DNA of 64,000 nucleotides from Paenibacillus sp. FSL R7-0345 (GCF_038595055.1 NZ_CP152002.1:3020501-3084500), one strand, 5' to 3'. Counted from the stretch's first letter, positions 35,332-43,444 are shown. Numbers and translations are program-made. Notes: generated from the sequence alone by a model not told the origin.

Positions 35332-36564
35332 ATGAAGGATTTTGAACTGATGCTGGAGAAATATGCTGATCTGGTGGTTAAGGTCGGAGTGAATGTACAG
35401 CCCGGACAGGTGCTGATGGTTTATGCCCCGCTCGAAACGGCTGAGCTTACCCGTCTAATCGTGGGCAAAGCTTATGAAGCCGGTGCCAAATATGTAATGG
35501 TGGACTGGGATGACGAAGCTGTCACGCGTATCCGTTATGAGAAAGCGCCTGAAGATTCGTTCAGCTACTATCCGCAGTGGCATGCCGATATGCTGGAGGG
35601 CTTTGCGGAAGAAGGCGGAGCGATTTTACATATAAAAGTACCTGATCCGGAGCTGTTCCGCGGAATCGATTCGTCCAAGGTGTCTACCGCAGTCAAAGCG
35701 GCGGCCATTGCCCGCAAGAAATACCAGAACTATACCCGCAGCAGCAAAATCAGCTGGTCGCTGGTCAAGGCGCCGACCCGCGCCTGGGCTGATAAAGTAT
35801 TTGCGGACCTGCCGCAGGAGCAGCGGATTGATGCGATGTGGGAAGCGGTGTTCCAGATGAACCGCGTAGGCAGCGAGGACCCTGTAGCGGCATGGCGCGA
35901 GCATATTGCCCAGCTTAAGGTGAGCCAGGACCGGATGAACGCCAAACGTTACAAGAGCCTGCATTACCGGGCACCGGGCACTGATCTTCACGTTGAGCTG
36001 CCGGAAGGCCATCTGTGGCGCGGAGGCGGCGGCGAGAACGGCAGCGGGGTATATTTTGTAGCCAATATGCCAACCGAAGAAATCTATACCATGCCGCTGC
36101 GCACCGGTGTAAACGGTACGGTATCCAGCACGCTTCCGCTGAACCTGAACGGCCGGCTCGTGGACGGGATTACGTTAACTTTTGCAGACGGAAAGGTTAC
36201 CGCCTATGACGCAGCCTCCGGCCGCGAGCATCTGACCTCCCTGCTGGAAACGGATGAGGGTGCTTCTTACCTCGGTGAAGTGGCGCTGGTGCAGCATGAT
36301 TCGCCGATCTCCCGCCTGAACAGAGTGTTCTACAACACTGGTATCGACGAAAATGCCTCCTGCCATTTCGCGCTGGGCAGCGCGTATCCGGTTAATATCG
36401 AAGGCGGCGTCGGCCTCAGCAATGAAGAGCTGCTCAAGCGCGGCGCCAATGTCAGCCTGACGCATGTCGACTTTATGATCGGCTCGGCGGAGCTTGAGAT
36501 CGATGGTGAGCTGGCAGACGGTACCATTGAGCCGGTGTTCCGTAAAGGGAATTGGGTGCTGTAA
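35332..36564 (+). CDS. ampS: M29 metallo-aminopeptidase (AmpS/AmpT)
   Basis: A 410-residue cytosolic aminopeptidase of family M29 that removes N-terminal residues from peptides using two metal ions. The family's ligand set is visible: Glu in MPTEEIYT, Glu in YLGEVALVQH, His in CHFALGSAY and His-x-Asp in THVDFMIGS. The start has a good GGAGGAA ribosome binding site. It is a single gene before the sigma-factor pair. Confidence 0.93.
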   Translation: MKDFELMLEKYADLVVKVGVNVQPGQVLMVYAPLETAELTRLIVGKAYEAGAKYVMVDWDDEAVTRIRYEKAPEDSFSYYPQWHADMLEGFAEEGGAILHIKVPDPELFRGIDSSKVSTAVKAAAIARKKYQNYTRSSKISWSLVKAPTRAWADKVFADLPQEQRIDAMWEAVFQMNRVGSEDPVAAWREHIAQLKVSQDRMNAKRYKSLHYRAPGTDLHVELPEGHLWRGGGGENGSGVYFVANMPTEEIYTMPLRTGVNGTVSSTLPLNLNGRLVDGITLTFADGKVTAYDAASGREHLTSLLETDEGASYLGEVALVQHDSPISRLNRVFYNTGIDENASCHFALGSAYPVNIEGGVGLSNEELLKRGANVSLTHVDFMIGSAELEIDGELADGTIEPVFRKGNWVL

Positions 36565-36631
36565 CCCGATTCGTATTGTTAAGAAGGGCCTTCCGTACCG
36601 GGGGCTCTTTTTATTTTTTATTTTTTATAGG

Positions 36632-36658
36632 GAAAACTGTTTGCGGCTGCTCTCCGTC
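36632..36658 (+). promoter_or_regulatory. Candidate ECF-sigma-dependent autoregulatory promoter
   Basis: GAAAAC (36632-36637) and CGTC (36655-36658) are 17 bases apart, which resembles the ECF -35 AAC and -10 CGT pattern. It lies just before the sigma gene, which suits autoregulation. The match is by eye only. Confidence 0.45.
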
Positions 36659-36694
36659 TTATACTATGAAAGGCTAGAGAGAGGAGGGGGCTGG

Positions 36695-37228
36695 GTGACG
36701 AAGTCTGGTATAGAGATGAAAAGGTTGACAGGAGCGCTCTCCAGCGGGGAGACGATATTTTATGAGGCCGTGATGGAGCACAGTGACAAGCTGTATCAGA
36801 TTGCCTACAGTTATCTGGGGAACCGTAATGATGCGCTTGAGGCGGTACAGGAGACGACCTGCCGGGCGTGGATCAAACGGAGAACACTGAAGGATCAGCG
36901 GGCGTTTAAAGCCTGGATTATCCGGATCTTAATCTATGTGTGTATCGATGAACAGCGCAGAAGAAAGCGGAGTGTGCCGACTCCGGACGAGCGTATGCAG
37001 GAGCCGGTCATGAAGCCGGACACCGGCAGGCTGGAAATGCGCTGGGCGCTGGAGCAGGTTAAGCCGAAATACAGGCATGTGCTGCTGCTGAAATACTACA
37101 ATGACATGACTCTGGGAGATATTGCGGAATTGCTGAACAAGCCTGAAGGGACCATCAAAACCTGGCAGCATAAAGGGCTAAAGCAGCTCAGAACTATTTT
37201 GAAGGATCGGGGTGAGTGGAATGATTAA
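36695..37228 (+). CDS. ECF-type RNA polymerase sigma factor
   Basis: A 177-residue sigma-70 family factor with only regions 2 and 4. Region 2 is YQIAYSYLGNRNDALEAVQE with RAFKAWIIRILI. Region 4 is YRHVLLLKYYNDMTLGDIAE with GTIKTWQHKGLKQLR. I choose the GTG start, because GAGGAGGGGG is five bases upstream. An internal ATG at 36716 is the alternative. Its stop overlaps the start of the next gene, a membrane protein with the features of a cognate anti-sigma factor. Confidence 0.88.
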   Translation: MTKSGIEMKRLTGALSSGETIFYEAVMEHSDKLYQIAYSYLGNRNDALEAVQETTCRAWIKRRTLKDQRAFKAWIIRILIYVCIDEQRRRKRSVPTPDERMQEPVMKPDTGRLEMRWALEQVKPKYRHVLLLKYYNDMTLGDIAELLNKPEGTIKTWQHKGLKQLRTILKDRGEWND

Positions 37229-38348
37229 CAGCAGGGAAGAGCAGGCGATGGCGGCCGAGGCAGTGCAGATGCAGCAGCAGCTTCAGGAGGAAACGGACAA
37301 GCACTACATTAGACTGGCGGTTCAAAACGGCCTGGAACGCGGGATGAACAGCTCGAAGCGGGCTGCGCTGATGAAAGGTTCCATCTTTGGGCTGGCTGCA
37401 GCTGCAATGGTTGCATTCCTGCTGTTCATCATCCCGATGCTGCATGATAAACAATCGACTGCTGCCGATCCCGGTCCGGTGGACTGGGGTGTGCTTGAGC
37501 CGTTCAGGGAGTTTAATGGTTATGACATCAACTCGGCTACCCTGGAATCAGCGGTGCGCAATGACTATTTTCAGCTGCTGGACAAGGGTGTGGAGATTGA
37601 AGGGTATATGGTTACACTGAATGCAGTGACGGCTGATGAGAACCGGATTATCCTTTTATATACGGCAGAAACATCGGACGATCAGGAAATTTATGGTTTT
37701 AGCAGCAGCAGAATGCTGGATGTACAGACCGGCAGCCAGCTGAACCGTAATGGCGGAGTTGGCGCACATGCCAAGATAAACGGGGAAGACAACTATCATA
37801 AGTATTACGGAAAAAGCGTGTTCGAGCTGGACCGCAGCAAACCGTTCCCTGCGCAGCTGGAGGCGGATTTTCAGATTGCTTCCGTTGATCCGGGCAAAAT
37901 GGATGATCCCAAGACAGGCACCATCATGGCGGATATTCATTACTCCCCGCGGATTAAAATTTCTTTTGATCTGGATCAAACATTCAAGGAGATCCCGACA
38001 AAGGTGATTCATCCGGATAAAAGCGTTATGCTTGCCGGTCACGAGGTTGTCCTGAGCCAGGTGGAGCTGTCGCCTTTGATGATCAGAGCCCGGTTTGCCC
38101 TGAAGAATGAAGCGGAGAACGAGTGGGAGGTAAGACGGGCGATTTTTGAAGCTGGCGCTGGAAAGGTTGTGGCTGAGACCGGTAAGGGTGCGGTAGAGCT
38201 GCCTTTGCTGTCAGCGGCTGGGACTGATAATGGTTTTGAGGAGCTGTTCGCCAGCACCCTGCTGGATGATCCAGAGTCGCTTGTTCTGGAGTTTACAACG
38301 AAGACGGGGGATAGCGAGTCTGTGGTGGAGTTTGATTTGTTAGAATAG
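37221..38348 (+). CDS. Membrane anti-sigma factor, DUF4179-like
   Basis: A 375-residue single-pass protein. The cytoplasmic N-terminus (residues 1-50) is followed by one membrane helix (GSIFGLAAAAMVAFLLFIIP, about 53-72) and a large extracellular beta-rich domain resembling DUF4179. The ATG overlaps the sigma gene stop (ATGATTAA), the usual coupling of sigma and anti-sigma. A GTG nine bases upstream is an alternative start. It probably holds the sigma factor at the membrane until an envelope signal frees it. Confidence 0.82.
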   Translation: MINSREEQAMAAEAVQMQQQLQEETDKHYIRLAVQNGLERGMNSSKRAALMKGSIFGLAAAAMVAFLLFIIPMLHDKQSTAADPGPVDWGVLEPFREFNGYDINSATLESAVRNDYFQLLDKGVEIEGYMVTLNAVTADENRIILLYTAETSDDQEIYGFSSSRMLDVQTGSQLNRNGGVGAHAKINGEDNYHKYYGKSVFELDRSKPFPAQLEADFQIASVDPGKMDDPKTGTIMADIHYSPRIKISFDLDQTFKEIPTKVIHPDKSVMLAGHEVVLSQVELSPLMIRARFALKNEAENEWEVRRAIFEAGAGKVVAETGKGAVELPLLSAAGTDNGFEELFASTLLDDPESLVLEFTTKTGDSESVVEFDLLE

Positions 38349-38351
38349 GCA

Positions 38352-38383
38352 GCTAAAGAGCTAAAGAGCTAAAGAGCTAAAGA
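38352..38383. repeat. 8-bp microsatellite, four copies
   Basis: Four perfect tandem copies of GCTAAAGA begin four bases after the anti-sigma stop. Such a repeat can vary in copy number by slippage, but it lies outside any gene. Confidence 0.9.
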
Positions 38384-38425
38384 GCAAAGATCTAGAGTTA
38401 AAATAGCGCTTGGTAACGCTTGGTA

Positions 38426-38454
38426 AAGCCCCGCTAATTTGTTAGCGGGGGCTT
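38426..38454 (+). terminator. Terminator-like hairpin after the anti-sigma gene
   Basis: AAGCCCCGCTAA and TTAGCGGGGGCTT form a long stem with a four-base loop. The following T run is weak. Confidence 0.65.
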
Positions 38455-38527
38455 GTGCATGGACCGTCGCCGGGTGGCCGGGAGAAAGTTGTTTGTTGGA
38501 TGGACTGACGCGATATAGGGGATTTTT

Positions 38528-38630
38528 CCCACTAATCGTAGCAAAAAGGCCGCCCCCAACCTTAACTAAAGGGATTTTTCCCACTAATCGCGTCAAACGG
38601 CTCGTCACCAGCCCTAATTAAAGGGATTTT
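38528..38630. repeat. Family C 51-52-bp array, left part
   Basis: Units starting CCCACTAATCG begin at 38528 and 38580, 52 bases apart, and the next unit is cut by the insertion sequence at 38631. Each unit runs CCCACTAATCGCG, then CAAACGGC, then CCAGCCCTAATTAAAGGG, then ATTTTT. Inverted repeats within a unit are CCCT/AGGG and GGGA-TTTT-TCCC, which share the GGG and so exclude each other. Confidence 0.9.
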
Positions 38631-38668
38631 GGACCTCCGTCAAGAAAGTAGACGTAACTTTAAAGGAA

Positions 38669-39499
38669 TTAAGCTGCCTTCTGCTTAAATTTCGCTGCAA
38701 ATTGAACCGGCGAAAGATAGCCTAGTGCACCATGGATTCGTTTGCGGTTATAAAAAAACTCAATGTACTGGTAGATCGCGTCATAGGCTTGTTTCTTCGT
38801 TTTGAATCGGGTGCAGTACACAAACTCTTTCTTAAGTAAGCTGTGGAAAGATTCAATACAGGCATTGTCATAACAGTTACCTTTACGACTCATACTGGCT
38901 TTCATACGGTACTTCTTCAAACGCTCACGGTACTCCTTGGAGGCGTATTGTGAGCCACGATCGGAATGGTGGATTAGGCCTTTCTTCGGGCGTTTCGCCT
39001 TGTGAGCGTCGTCCAGGGCATCTAAGACGAGGTCGGTAGTCATTCGATCGCCAAGCCTCCAGCCTACGATTTCTCGGGTGCAAAGGTCGAGCACGCTGGC
39101 CAGGTACAGCCGTCCCTCACGGCAGGGGATGTAGGTAATGTCTGCAACCCAGGTCTTGTTGGGTTTTTTTGTCTTAAATTGCTGATTTAGCAGGTTCGGT
39201 GCAATGGGTAACTCGTGATTAGAATCGGTCGTATGCACACGAAACTTCTTGGCGACACAGGAGCGCAGGCCGAGTTCTCTCATGTATTTTCCAACGGTAC
39301 GTTCGCTGACCTTTTGCCCTTCACGCTGCAGGAGGATAGTGATTTTAGGGCTGCCATAGCGACCATGGGTATCGTGAAAATGATAAGTAATCCGCTGGCA
39401 TAGCAACGCTTTTCGGGCTGCTTGCGGACCTGGCTTGGCCGTTCTCCACTTGTAATAGCCGCTCCTTGACACCTGTAGTACGCTGCACATCCTCTCCAC
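38669..39499 (-). CDS. IS3-family transposase OrfB (DDE catalytic part)
   Basis: A 276-residue rve-type integrase core. The DDE residues are visible: Asp in WVADITYIP, Asp in IHHSDRGSQYAS and Glu in NACIESFHSLLKKE. The N-terminus SRSGYYKW is typical of IS3/IS150-group OrfB. The first codon in the separate frame is a GTG, but the reading frame is open back through the OrfA slippery site, so the real product is an OrfAB fusion made by -1 frameshifting. OrfB alone, if made, may be regulatory. Confidence 0.95.
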   Translation of the reverse strand: MERMCSVLQVSRSGYYKWRTAKPGPQAARKALLCQRITYHFHDTHGRYGSPKITILLQREGQKVSERTVGKYMRELGLRSCVAKKFRVHTTDSNHELPIAPNLLNQQFKTKKPNKTWVADITYIPCREGRLYLASVLDLCTREIVGWRLGDRMTTDLVLDALDDAHKAKRPKKGLIHHSDRGSQYASKEYRERLKKYRMKASMSRKGNCYDNACIESFHSLLKKEFVYCTRFKTKKQAYDAIYQYIEFFYNRKRIHGALGYLSPVQFAAKFKQKAA

Positions 39500-39537
39500 A
39501 CAGAACCGGGAGCGATGATCTTCGATAAACTGGAATC

Positions 39538-39834
39538 TTAGTTCTTTGGATTGCTGAAGATGTGCACTGCTTTTTTTAGGATTTCCATCTCTTCTGCCAT
39601 TCTAGCGATGGTTTGATCTTTTTCCTCCAGTTGCCGTTTGAACTCACTCGTTTGCTCTGGGCTGGAAACGGGTTCGTTCTGGAACTGCCGGTATTTCCCT
39701 AACCATTGATGTATGGTTTTTGCAGGGATATCCAGCTCCTGGGCTAACTCCGCCACCGTCTTGGTCTGCTCCTGGATATACTTTACCGTCTGTCGTTTAA
39801 ATTCCTCGTTGTAGCTTTTTCGTGTTCCACTCAT
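39538..39834 (-). CDS. IS3-family transposase OrfA (helix-turn-helix part)
   Basis: A 98-residue protein. The helix-turn-helix (EEFKRQTVKYI ... ELAQELDIPAKTIHQWLGKYR) binds the element's ends and is followed by a leucine-zipper-like coiled coil (QLEEKDQTIARMAEEMEILKK). It starts after a GAGGAGGTG site. The A7G stretch near its end allows -1 frameshifting into OrfB. Confidence 0.93.
   Translation of the reverse strand: MSGTRKSYNEEFKRQTVKYIQEQTKTVAELAQELDIPAKTIHQWLGKYRQFQNEPVSSPEQTSEFKRQLEEKDQTIARMAEEMEILKKAVHIFSNPKN
39570..39577 (-). other. Programmed -1 frameshift slippery site
   Basis: On the minus strand seven A followed by G (in CTAAAAAAAGC) lie within the LKKA codons of OrfA. A shift there continues into the OrfB frame as SSAHLQQSKELRFQF without a stop, the usual way IS3 elements make transposase. 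Confidence 0.85.
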
Positions 39835-39904
39835 GTGGACACCTCCTCGTTAATTGTATTTTCTCTCATTCTCTTAACGAGTGTCCACTATTTATACTAA
39901 CAGC

Positions 39905-40195
39905 ATTTTTCCCACTAATCGCGTCAAACGGCTCGTCACCAGCCCTAATTAAAGGGATTTTTCCCACTAATCGCGTCAAACGGCCGTTACCAGCCCTAAT
40001 TAAAGGGATTTTTCCCACTAATCGCGCAAAAAGAGCCGTCGCCAGCCCTATTTAAAGGGATTTTTCCCATTATCCCGGCAAAAGAGCTGCCACCAGCCCT
40101 AACGAAAGGGATTTTTCCCACAAATCGCGGCAAAAGAGCCGTCGGCAACCGTAACTAAAGGAGGTTTTCCCACTAACCGCGGCAAAAGGTATGTT
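39905..40195. repeat. Family C 51-52-bp array, right part
   Basis: Units begin at 39911, 39963, 40014, 40066, 40117 and 40169, with spacings of 52, 51, 52, 51 and 52. Similarity to the consensus declines to the right, so the outer copies are probably older. No reading frame runs through. The array ends 35 bases before the GNAT gene's stop codon. Confidence 0.9.
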
Positions 40196-40229
40196 CACCG
40201 CCAAGCTCCATCGCGCAATTCCACCTAGT

Positions 40230-40778
40230 CTAACTGTTGTTACTGAACCGGAATACCAGCTTGTTCCCGTTAAACGTTTCTTCAACGGCCTCATGGTAGT
40301 TTTGGTTTGTGTAGCCCGCTACCGTCTTGCGCCAGAATTTTTGCCCGGTTATATTTTTGGCGGCCTGATTGGTATGCAGCTCCCAGACGCCTTTAAAGCG
40401 TTCGAATACGGTGACGGCAGCCTGCCGGGCAATGCCCGTTCCGCGAAACGGCTGAAGCACAAAGAATTCGTTAACAAAATAATCTACCCCTTGTGCACAG
40501 TGCGGCGGCGTAGCAATAAGCGTAAATCCGGCTGGTAGGGTACCCGCTTTAAATAGAAAAGGGTACAGGCAGCCCGGCTTCTCCCACCAGATATTCTGGA
40601 CATCATATTGCTGCGCTAAAGTCCGGATTTCCGGCTCTTCTTCGTAGATCCCATGCTCATTCAGGACGGGACCGTCATTCAGCCCGTAATGGCCCGAAAG
40701 ATCATGCAGATAGAGCGGGTAAAGATTTTTGATAATATAGGCTTCATGTGGTGCGGCAAGCTCAACTGTCAGATTCAT
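40230..40778 (-). CDS. GNAT family N-acetyltransferase
   Basis: A 182-residue acetyltransferase. The acetyl-CoA loop is in FVLQPFRGTGIARQAAVTVF (about residues 110-129), followed by the typical helix and KFWRKTV turn. The N-terminal half has YLHDLSGHYG and many aromatic residues, as in yjdJ-type members. The substrate is unknown. It stands alone between the repeat array and the heme monooxygenase gene, with the start facing the Fur-box region. Confidence 0.82.
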   Translation of the reverse strand: MNLTVELAAPHEAYIIKNLYPLYLHDLSGHYGLNDGPVLNEHGIYEEEPEIRTLAQQYDVQNIWWEKPGCLYPFLFKAGTLPAGFTLIATPPHCAQGVDYFVNEFFVLQPFRGTGIARQAAVTVFERFKGVWELHTNQAAKNITGQKFWRKTVAGYTNQNYHEAVEETFNGNKLVFRFSNNS

Positions 40779-40896
40779 AATCTACCTGCTTTCATCAGTT
40801 ATAGTTAATTTATCCCAATGTAATAACTTATTCCTGATCAGTGCAAGGTAAAGTTTGGTTTAGACTAAACGGTACAGCCAAAACTCATGCTGGAAA

Positions 40897-40911
40897 TGAT
40901 AACGATTATCA
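40897..40911. promoter_or_regulatory. Fur box
   Basis: TGATAACGATTATCA matches the Bacillus 7-1-7 Fur consensus TGATAATNATTATCA except for one base. It lies 90 bases before the heme monooxygenase start. The fur gene is at 12148 in this window. Confidence 0.85.
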
Positions 40912-41000
40912 ATTAGAATATAGTTAGTTGCGTATTCAACTATATTAACCGGGGAAGAATGTGAGCTTTGGCAGTTCCCTGTACTTAGGAGGAATGATTG

Positions 41001-41330
41001 ATGTTAATCCAGACAAGATCCATAGTTGTAGAAAAAGGGCACAGTGACAAGGTGATCGAGAGATTCAGCGCACCCGGGGCACTGGAGGAAATGCCAGGTT
41101 TGATTGATATCAGCATTGCCCTGAACAAGAAAGGCAAAGACAACGAAGAGGTATTGCTCCTGATCCGCTGGGAGTCTGAAGAAGCCTGGAAAAACTGGGA
41201 GAAAAGCGATGCACACCTCCAGGGCCACCGCAATAGCAGAGGACAGGAGAAACCGGTGTATATCCTTGGCACGACCGTCAATATGTATGAAGTACAGAAG
41301 GTTAAAGAGGGAAAGGTTAACGAAAAATAG
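41001..41330 (+). CDS. hmoA: Heme-degrading monooxygenase, IsdG/HmoA type
   Basis: A 109-residue ABM-fold enzyme that opens heme to release iron. The pattern IRWESEEAWKNWEKSDAH, followed by GHR, gives the Trp and His of the family's active site. VIERFSAPGALEEMPG resembles Bacillus HmoA by my recollection. The position of the IsdG Asn is Thr here (QTRS), as far as I can align by eye. AGGAGG is eight bases before the ATG, and a TTG three bases earlier is not used. The Fur box upstream implies induction by iron starvation. Confidence 0.85.
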   Translation: MLIQTRSIVVEKGHSDKVIERFSAPGALEEMPGLIDISIALNKKGKDNEEVLLLIRWESEEAWKNWEKSDAHLQGHRNSRGQEKPVYILGTTVNMYEVQKVKEGKVNEK

Positions 41331-41349
41331 CGGTTTTACTGTTGCGCAG

Positions 41350-41388
41350 AACTGCCGGCGATCTTAACGGATTGCAGGCAGTTTTTTT
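41350..41388 (+). terminator. Terminator after hmoA
   Basis: AACTGCC and GGCAGTT form the stem, followed by seven T. The loop is long and may form a second stem. Confidence 0.8.
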
Positions 41389-41477
41389 GCGTTCCGGCAG
41401 CTCAAAATTTCTCTGGAATATCTTTCAATTTGTGATACATTTATGATTGCGTCATACAAAAAGGGGGATTTTGGCAG

Positions 41478-43427
41478 ATGAAAGGTTTAAAATGGATGCT
41501 GGCGGCAGCAGTCTCCGCTACTATGTTTAGTCAAACCGGGGGTACGCTGCATGCGGCGGGTACGGCAATCGTTGATTTTGACAGGGGGAGTTACCTGCTT
41601 AATGACGGTACCGCCTGGAAGCAGGATGTTGACAACGGAGGGTATACACAGCTTGATTTTGATCTGACCGAGATCGAGGGCGGCTATGGAATTACCACAT
41701 CGGGTACTCTGGTTCAATTACAGGGTAAGGGAGAGCCCCAAGTATTGAAAAATAAAACCGGGGTGGTACACATTTCCGGAGATTATTATTTGGATAAATC
41801 CGGAGGTTTGCGGTCTCTTGGCGGGAATGGTAACCCGGTCTATACGGATATTGCGAAATTTGCTGATTCCGGAAATGGATTGGTAGTACTTACTAAGTCC
41901 GGGATTCTAAAGGCAGGCGGGTTCAGTGAGAAAATTGAACAATTCAGCACCAGCTCTGAAGTTACAACACTGGACGGCTATTCTGATTCATATAGTTCTG
42001 TCGACGATGTAGCTGTGGTTCTGCAATCCGGAAAAGTGCTGCTGTACAACCGGTTTAATTTTGACAGAGATAATCTCACCAAATATATTCCTGTCACCAT
42101 CACTGAAAATGCAGCAGATGCCAAATTTGATGATGAAGGAAATCTGGTAGTGCTGATGAAGGACGGTACCGTTGGGAGAACGGGTTCTTCGGTGGCAGAC
42201 CGCTATAAGCTGACGGAATCATTTCAGAATCTTAAAGGTATCACAAAACTAATTTCGGTCTACAGCCAAGGCATGTACGTAAAAACGCAGGATGGAAGTG
42301 TAGCGAGTTACGACGTGCAATTAGATGAGCTGGAGAAGCTGACGCTTCCGGGCGTCACCGATTTATCGTTGAAGATGGATAAAACAAACCTTACTGTAGG
42401 CGACAAGGTTCCTGTGCAGATAACGGAATTCTGGACAGGCGGGTCCACGAGAAAAGTGCCGCTGAAGGACGCGGATCTGACGATTGAGAAGCCGGCGCTT
42501 TTGCAAAAGTTGTCTGATGGAACCTTAAAGGCACTTGCGGTCGGGGTTACCAAAGTTACAGTAAAGTCAGGATCGCTTTCTAAAACGCTGGAGGTTTCCA
42601 TCAGTTCAGACGATATTATCACAACAGGGGCGCTGATAGGCGGCTCCATGTATTTGCCGGTTCAGGCGGTATTCCAGCAGCTGGGTGCTTCGGTCCAATA
42701 TAATGGCGGTACCCAAATCTTCAGCATTAAACTGAATTCCACGCCTGTTCAGCTCCAGCTCGGCAGTGATACGGCAGTAGTGAACGGCAAGAAGATCAAG
42801 ATGAGCGGTAAAGTACAGACGGTTGATGGCGTAACTGTGTTTCCGGCAGCGCTGCTAAAATCGGCGTTTGGAGCCGGGCTTGCGTGGAATTCTTCCATTC
42901 AGAGCATGACGATAACCTTCGGCAAGGCAGAAATGCAGGTGCAGACCAAGCAAACGGCCCTTATCTACAAGAAAAAAGCGCAGGGAAATCTGGCGAACCT
43001 GATCGGGAAAAGCTACTGGATTAATTTCTTTGACACCGATTACCGGTTCCAAAAAGTAACCGTCGTTGATGTCCTCCCGGATTACAACGGGAATTTTGCC
43101 CTTGCCTTTAAATTTCCATCCGGGCAGATTTTGAACACTTACGAGACATCGGGTGAGGCCTGGATTCGCATATTGGCGGATAAAGAGGAGTTCTTTACAG
43201 CAGATCCTTACAAAACCTACAAGTGGTCCAGTGCAGTGTGGGCAGACATCAAGGAGGGCTATGTAAGCATCGGTATGACAAAACAGCAGGTTGAACTAAG
43301 CTGGGGGATACCGGATAGCAAATCTGCAGCCGTAGGAAGCGGTATTCGTGTTGAGACCTGGCAGTACGATGACTTTAATTATGTGACCTTTACAAACGGT
43401 GTAGTTTCATTTATATATACCAGCTAA
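41478..43427 (+). CDS. Secreted modular protein: RCC1-like repeats, Big2, copper amine oxidase N-like and BamE-like domains
   Basis: A 649-residue exported protein with a signal peptide (MKGLKWMLAAAVSATMF..., cleaved after LHAAG). Residues about 30-290 contain repeated beta-blades such as LVVLTKSGILKAGG and LVVLMKDGTVGRTG, as in RCC1-type propellers. A Big2 domain (about 295-375, LSLKMDKTNLTVGD) follows. Next come a copper-amine-oxidase-N-like stalk (385-480, GSMYLPVQAVFQQLGA) and a C-terminal BamE/SmpA-like part (VSIGMTKQQVELSWGIPDS). No catalytic residues are visible. It is probably a wall or matrix protein, with function unknown. Confidence 0.75.
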   Translation: MKGLKWMLAAAVSATMFSQTGGTLHAAGTAIVDFDRGSYLLNDGTAWKQDVDNGGYTQLDFDLTEIEGGYGITTSGTLVQLQGKGEPQVLKNKTGVVHISGDYYLDKSGGLRSLGGNGNPVYTDIAKFADSGNGLVVLTKSGILKAGGFSEKIEQFSTSSEVTTLDGYSDSYSSVDDVAVVLQSGKVLLYNRFNFDRDNLTKYIPVTITENAADAKFDDEGNLVVLMKDGTVGRTGSSVADRYKLTESFQNLKGITKLISVYSQGMYVKTQDGSVASYDVQLDELEKLTLPGVTDLSLKMDKTNLTVGDKVPVQITEFWTGGSTRKVPLKDADLTIEKPALLQKLSDGTLKALAVGVTKVTVKSGSLSKTLEVSISSDDIITTGALIGGSMYLPVQAVFQQLGASVQYNGGTQIFSIKLNSTPVQLQLGSDTAVVNGKKIKMSGKVQTVDGVTVFPAALLKSAFGAGLAWNSSIQSMTITFGKAEMQVQTKQTALIYKKKAQGNLANLIGKSYWINFFDTDYRFQKVTVVDVLPDYNGNFALAFKFPSGQILNTYETSGEAWIRILADKEEFFTADPYKTYKWSSAVWADIKEGYVSIGMTKQQVELSWGIPDSKSAAVGSGIRVETWQYDDFNYVTFTNGVVSFIYTS

Positions 43428-43444
43428 GCTGGTTATGCTTTATA

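Larger units (their letters stand above)
38631..39904 (-). mobile_element. Intact IS3-family insertion sequence
   Basis: This 1274-bp element carries orfA and orfB in overlapping frames with a slippery site. It is flanked by ATTTT on both sides (38626-38630 and 39905-39909), which is a target duplication of four or five bases. Joining the flanks restores a normal family C repeat unit. The ends are only loosely similar inverted repeats (AAGAAAGTAGAC on one side, ATAAATAGTGGAC on the other). All coding parts look intact, so it was probably inserted recently and may be active. Confidence 0.92.

Noticed and set aside
38528..40195. CRISPR array
   Set aside because: The spacing looks CRISPR-like, but the whole 51-52-bp unit is conserved with no variable spacers, and there are no cas genes.
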